From Janthinobacterium agaricidamnosum NBRC 102515 = DSM 9628 (GTDB taxonomy: Bacteria > Pseudomonadota > Gammaproteobacteria > Burkholderiales > Burkholderiaceae_D): a stretch of DNA of 64,000 nt. Positions 60,358 to 64,000 of this stretch are shown here, piece after piece (the stretch's first letter is position 1; every line of letters starts with the position of its first letter). The DNA is taken from NCBI RefSeq assembly GCF_000723165.1, contig NZ_HG322949.1, positions 5,443,524-5,507,523 of the forward strand, in the 5' to 3' direction. The notes below the pieces were generated by a model, which saw only the letters and a list, made by a program, of their open reading frames with translations, ran no database searches and had not been told where the DNA came from. The translations under genes were made by a program, and so were the position numbers.

Positions 60358-61434
60358 TCATTCTTGCACTGAAAACTTGTAGACCGATACCGTGGTGTAT
60401 TCCTGGCCCGGCCTCAAGATGATGTCGGGGAATGCAGGATGATTCGGCGCATCCGGGAAGTGCTGGGTTTCCAGGCAAAAACCGCTGCGCCGGCCATAAT
60501 TCCAGCCCTTGCCGGTCAGCGAACCATCGAGGAAATTACCGCTATAAAACTGTACGCCGGGCTCTTGCGTAAACACTTCCAGCACCCGCCCCGACCGCGG
60601 CTCCAGCACCCGCGCAGCCAGGCTCATCTGCTTGTGCTCCGCCTGATTGATCACGTAATTATGGTCATAACCGGCGCCGTAAGCCAGTTGCCGGTCATCC
60701 TGCCCGATGCGCGCGCCGATCGCATGCGGATTGCGGAAATCGAAGGGTGTACCGGACACCGGCGCCAGCTCGCCGGTCGGAATTTGCAGACTGTCGGTCG
60801 GCGTGTAGGCGTCGGCATTGATCGTCAGCAGATGGTCCGATATATCGCCGGCGCCAGCACCGGCCAAATTGAAATACGCATGGCTGGTCAGGTTGACAGG
60901 CGTGGCGCGGTCGGTCACCGCATGGTATTTGATGAACAGTTCATTGCGTTCGCTTAGTTCGTAGATGACCGTGGCATGCAGCTTGCCGGGGTAGCCCTGG
61001 TCGCCATCGGCGCTGTCCAGCACCAGCGTCAGTCCGACCGATCGGGTGTTGTGAAAGGTGCTGCTTTGCCACAGCCGTTTGCTGAAACCGGTGCTGCCGC
61101 CATGCAAATGATTCACGCCATTATTCAGTTCAAGCTGGTAAGCCTGACCGTCAATATCGAAGCGGCCGGCGGCGATACGGTTGCCGACCCGCCCGACCAG
61201 CGCGCCAAAGAATGACGAATCCTCCAGGTAAGGTTGTAATTCATCGAAACCCAGGATCACATCGGCACACTTGCCATCCCTGCCAGGCGCATGGATTTCC
61301 GTGATGATGCCGCCAAAATCGGTAATCTTGATACACAAACCCTGGCGATTGACCAGCGTGTACAGATTCACGCGGCTACCGTCCGGCAATTGGCCGAAAG
61401 AAGCCCGGGTGATACCCAATGCTGCTGCAGTCAA
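60358..61434 (-). CDS. galM: Aldose 1-epimerase (galactose mutarotase)
   Basis: This 358-residue enzyme interconverts alpha- and beta-anomers of aldohexoses, usually galactose. Catalytic histidine lies in HAYFNLAG and catalytic glutamate in FCLETQHFPDAPNHP, and the FTQEPGVQFYSGNF strand is typical. It converges on the TPR-oxygenase gene (19-bp gap). The neighbouring sugar operon suggests a related role, but it is not in that operon and its promoter lies in 61435-61593. Confidence 0.94.
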   Translation of the reverse strand: MTAAALGITRASFGQLPDGSRVNLYTLVNRQGLCIKITDFGGIITEIHAPGRDGKCADVILGFDELQPYLEDSSFFGALVGRVGNRIAAGRFDIDGQAYQLELNNGVNHLHGGSTGFSKRLWQSSTFHNTRSVGLTLVLDSADGDQGYPGKLHATVIYELSERNELFIKYHAVTDRATPVNLTSHAYFNLAGAGAGDISDHLLTINADAYTPTDSLQIPTGELAPVSGTPFDFRNPHAIGARIGQDDRQLAYGAGYDHNYVINQAEHKQMSLAARVLEPRSGRVLEVFTQEPGVQFYSGNFLDGSLTGKGWNYGRRSGFCLETQHFPDAPNHPAFPDIILRPGQEYTTVSVYKFSVQE

Positions 61435-61593
61435 GGCAAGTCTCCTCTGATTTTTTTATGTCAGCGACGCCGGCGCTGTCGGCAAGTACTGGCATGCTGG
61501 AATCGCCGACAATCTTCGTGTATCTATTGACATCATAAACCAGCATGGCTGCGCCACCACGGAGCGTGAGAAAAGATCCCCGACCTGTGCCGC

Positions 61594-61845
61594 CTACTGC
61601 TTACACCACAGCAACGCCGACGTCATCGGCACGCAAAATACCAGCAAGAAAAACGGCAACTCTTCCGAAAAGCCATAACCGGCGCGCATGCCCAGCACCA
61701 GGTTCAGGATGCTGGCGCCCAGCCATGCCACGCTGAACACGGCCAGCAGCGTGCCCGGGCCACTGCGTGGCGCCAGCCAGCCGCGGCCCGCGCTCAGCAA
61801 AGCCAGCAGCAGCAAGCCGCCGGCGATCACTTTGACGCTATGCAT
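61594..61845 (-). CDS. Small two- or three-helix membrane protein
   Basis: This 83-residue protein has hydrophobic segments near residues 5-20, 32-52 and 65-80 and no recognised motif. The ATG at 61845 overlaps the end of the NTF2-like gene by 8 bp, which argues for a coupled pair. It may be a partner or anchor of the NTF2-like lipoprotein-like protein. An in-frame start at 61965 would be inside that gene. Confidence 0.6.
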   Translation of the reverse strand: MHSVKVIAGGLLLLALLSAGRGWLAPRSGPGTLLAVFSVAWLGASILNLVLGMRAGYGFSEELPFFLLVFCVPMTSALLWCKQ

Positions 61846-62290
61846 GGGGACCGCCGGTGATGCGCATTTCCTTGATACTGGCGCCATCCAGCAGCAGCAC
61901 AAAACGGCTCGGGCCATTAAAACCCTTGCCGCCGACCTGGGCGTCGATGGCGATCTGATTGCCATCCTGGCTGACCGCGCTTACCTTCAGCGACACTTGC
62001 ACGCCGATGAATTCGCGGTTGCTCCACTTGGTGATTTCTTGCGGGCCACGGTAGCGCGAGCCCCAGTCGTTGACCAGGCCATCGCCGGTAAACAGGCTCA
62101 GGAAATCCGGCAAACGGTTGCCGTTGACGGCTGCCAGGTAAGCGTCGACAGTGGCCTGGTCCTTGACCTTGGCAATGACTGGTGCGGAAATATTTTTCAT
62201 GGCCGAATGATGGGCAGGGGTGCCGGCGGCACAGGCGGCCAGCGAAATGCCGGCGACGGCGATGGCGGCGAAATAAGGGCTATCTTGCAT
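61838..62290 (-). CDS. Exported NTF2-like / SnoaL-type protein
   Basis: This 150-residue protein has an N-terminal lipoprotein-like signal (LAACAAG near residue 20) and an NTF2-like domain (about 40-150) with VDAYLAAVNGNRLPDFLSLF and a central VNDWGSRYRGPQEI stretch. The fold is shared by ketosteroid isomerase-like enzymes and binding proteins, so function is open. The ATG at 62290 has GGAG nine bases upstream. It diverges from a LysR regulator. Confidence 0.75.
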   Translation of the reverse strand: MQDSPYFAAIAVAGISLAACAAGTPAHHSAMKNISAPVIAKVKDQATVDAYLAAVNGNRLPDFLSLFTGDGLVNDWGSRYRGPQEITKWSNREFIGVQVSLKVSAVSQDGNQIAIDAQVGGKGFNGPSRFVLLLDGASIKEMRITGGPHA

Positions 62291-62356
62291 CACAAAAAGC
62301 TCCGGAGGAATAGGACTCACTGGTGTCAGGGTGTCAGTAGCAGCATCTTGTCATCT

Positions 62357-62376
62357 ATATTTATTTGGATAAATAT
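62357..62376. promoter_or_regulatory. AT-rich palindrome in the divergent LysR / NTF2-like promoter
   Basis: ATATTTAT-TTGG-ATAAATAT is perfectly symmetric and lies 48 bp before the LysR start. It contains the T-N11-A spacing of LysR-type binding sites, so it is a candidate operator for both genes. Confidence 0.5.
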
Positions 62377-62424
62377 GCTTAAATTGCCATCACTATTCCA
62401 TCAACACTAACAATCAAGGCAAAA

Positions 62425-63324
62425 ATGGACCGTTTCGACGCCATGCGTCTGTTTACCCGCATCGTGGAACTGGGCAGCTTCACCAAGGCGGCGAATGACC
62501 TGGGCATGCCGCGCGCCACCGTGACGCATGTGATCCAGCAACTGGAAACGCGGCTCGGCGTGCGCCTGCTGCAGCGCACCACGCGCCACGTCAGCGCGAC
62601 GCTGGACGGCAGCGCCTATTACGCGCGCTGCCTGCAATTGATGGCCGACCTGGAAGAGGCTGAAACGGCCTTCGACAGCAGCGCCGCCAGTCCCAAGGGA
62701 CGACTGCGGGTCGATTTCCAGGGTACGCTGGCGATGCATTTCGTGATGCCGCATTTGCCGCAATTCCTGGCAAGCTATCCGGACATCGAGCTGGAAATCG
62801 GCCTCGGCGACCGCGCCGTCGACCTGGTACGCGAAGGCATCGACTGCGTGCTGCGAGTCGGCCAGTTGCGCGAATCGAGCCTGGTGGCGCGCAAGGTCGC
62901 GTCGCTGACCCAGGTGACGTGCGCCGGCAGCGCCTACCTGAAAAAGATGGGCGTGCCGCGCACGCTGGACGATTTGCAACAACACCAGGCGGTGAATTTC
63001 TTTTCTTCCGTCAGCGGCAAGATCTTGCCATTCGAATTCCTGGTCGATGGCAAAGAGCGTGAGGTGATGATGCAGGGGCGGGTCGCGGTCAACACCGCCG
63101 AAGCCTATGAAAAATGTTGCATCGATAACCTGGGCTTGATCCAGGCGCCGCGCTACCACATCGCAGACCAGTTGGCAGATGGCAGATTGCAAGAAGTGCT
63201 GCCGGAATTCCGGCCCGCGCCGATGCCGGTTTCCATCATGTACCCGCACCACCGGCAATTGTCGCGCCGGGTGCGGGTACTGGTCGACTGGCTCGCCGAT
63301 TTGATGAGCCGCGGAGAAACCTGA
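62425..63324 (+). CDS. LysR family transcriptional regulator
   Basis: This 299-residue regulator has the N-terminal winged helix FDAMRLFTRIVELGSFTKAA...LGMPRATVTHVIQQLE and a LysR substrate domain (about 90-290). It diverges from the NTF2-like gene across a 134-bp gap that holds an AT-rich palindrome, and so probably controls that gene. The inducer is unknown. Confidence 0.92.
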   Translation: MDRFDAMRLFTRIVELGSFTKAANDLGMPRATVTHVIQQLETRLGVRLLQRTTRHVSATLDGSAYYARCLQLMADLEEAETAFDSSAASPKGRLRVDFQGTLAMHFVMPHLPQFLASYPDIELEIGLGDRAVDLVREGIDCVLRVGQLRESSLVARKVASLTQVTCAGSAYLKKMGVPRTLDDLQQHQAVNFFSSVSGKILPFEFLVDGKEREVMMQGRVAVNTAEAYEKCCIDNLGLIQAPRYHIADQLADGRLQEVLPEFRPAPMPVSIMYPHHRQLSRRVRVLVDWLADLMSRGET

Positions 63325-63399
63325 CAGCATCCGGCATGCCAAAACGGAAATCGCCAGTGCGGCTATACTCTTGCCCAAATACGGCAGGAGAGCGACATC

Positions 63400-64000
63400 A
63401 TGCGGGGCATCGAATTACGGCAACTACGGTACTTTTCCATCCTGGCCACGGAACTGCACTTCCGCAGGGCGGCCGACCTGGCGTTCGTCACCCAGTCCGC
63501 GCTCAGCCAGCAAATCAACAAGCTCGAAGAAACCATCGGCGTGCCGCTGCTGACGCGCGGCCGCACGGTGCAGCTGACGCCGGCCGGCGTGGTGCTGCGC
63601 GACCAGCTCGAACGGATGTTCAATCAACTGAATTGCGCGGTGCGCAAGACCCGCGAAGCGGCGCTGAACCGCGACTACCGGATCGCCATCGGCCTGGTGG
63701 AATACACCAACCTGCCATTCGTACCGCCGGCGCTGATGCGGCTGCAGGCGGTGTATCCCGAGCTGTCGGTGGCGCGCCATGAAATGGACACGCTGAAACA
63801 GATGGAAGCGCTGCAAAGAAAACAGATCGATATCGGTTTCGGCGTCATGCTGGCGCCGCTGCCGGCCGATGGCAGCTTGCAGGCGCAGCCGGTATTGCAA
63901 TCGAAATGGACGCTGCTGATGCGGGCCGACCACCGCCTGGCCAGGCTGAAAAAACTGCGTACCGACGACCTGGCCGGCGAACGCCTGATCATCTTTGAAC
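63400..64000 (+). CDS. LysR family transcriptional regulator, truncated by the window end
   Basis: The first 200 codons are present and the frame is still open at 64000. The winged helix reads IELRQLRYFSILATELHFRRAADLAFVTQSALSQQINKLE and the substrate domain begins near residue 90. It starts 75 bp after the preceding LysR gene, with AGGAG about seven bases before the ATG at 63400. The target gene lies outside the window. Confidence 0.9.
   Translation, partial: MRGIELRQLRYFSILATELHFRRAADLAFVTQSALSQQINKLEETIGVPLLTRGRTVQLTPAGVVLRDQLERMFNQLNCAVRKTREAALNRDYRIAIGLVEYTNLPFVPPALMRLQAVYPELSVARHEMDTLKQMEALQRKQIDIGFGVMLAPLPADGSLQAQPVLQSKWTLLMRADHRLARLKKLRTDDLAGERLIIFE

Overview
The window is a high-GC chromosome segment of a betaproteobacterium, most likely Oxalobacteraceae (Janthinobacterium, Massilia or Duganella type). 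This is inferred from the housekeeping order gpmA-envC-ctpA-moeB, the htrA-mscL-petABC-sspA-sspB run, a complete Flp/Tad pilus locus and a PEP-CTERM remnant. No rRNA, CRISPR array, transposase or integrase was seen.

Positions 1-15250 are core genome. On the minus strand lie moeB, a C-terminal processing peptidase, an EnvC-type murein hydrolase activator and gpmA. On the plus strand follow a rhodanese, grxC, secB, an SH3 protein and gpsA. Then come a cupin, a DUF2461 protein, an HtrA protease and mscL (minus), the cytochrome bc1 operon petABC and sspA-sspB (plus). The mscL-petA gap holds a promoter, a possible small RNA and a 132-bp nested palindrome.

Positions 15276-24090 are accessory. A tRNA-Thr gene is followed by a hipBA toxin-antitoxin pair with four operators spaced exactly 26 bp apart. 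The pair lies between copies of an imperfect 35-bp direct repeat that starts in the tRNA terminator. Beyond it are a glutathione S-transferase and a compact operon, sbnA-sbnB plus a haem-oxygenase-like diiron oxidase (HDO). SbnA and SbnB make L-2,3-diaminopropionate, and the HDO carries a full SznF-like metal-ligand pattern, so the operon probably makes an oxidised diaminopropionate product. This is the best candidate for an undescribed system. A D-amino-acid dehydrogenase under a tandem glycine riboswitch and a truncated PEP-CTERM gene follow.

Positions 24080-38137 hold a BON-domain lipoprotein and a 14-gene minus-strand Tad locus: flp, prepilin peptidase, an unusual AAA+ ATPase, rcpC, rcpA, a lipoprotein, tadG, two tadE-like genes, tadZ, tadA, tadB, tadC and a TPR/LytR_C lipoprotein. 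A 160-bp element with inverted-repeat ends sits between the last two. A diguanylate cyclase and an HD-GYP phosphodiesterase follow next to the locus.

Positions 41076-64000 are metabolic and regulatory: a LysR regulator and a fused indolepyruvate:ferredoxin oxidoreductase, a LacI regulator, an MBL-fold hydrolase opposite a TetR regulator, an AhpD-like protein opposite an AraC regulator, and a sugar catabolic operon (LacI, ABC transporter, TIM-barrel isomerase, Gfo/Idh/MocA dehydrogenase, ferredoxin). A TPR-oxygenase protein, galactose mutarotase, an NTF2-like protein and two LysR regulators complete the window; the last is cut by its end.
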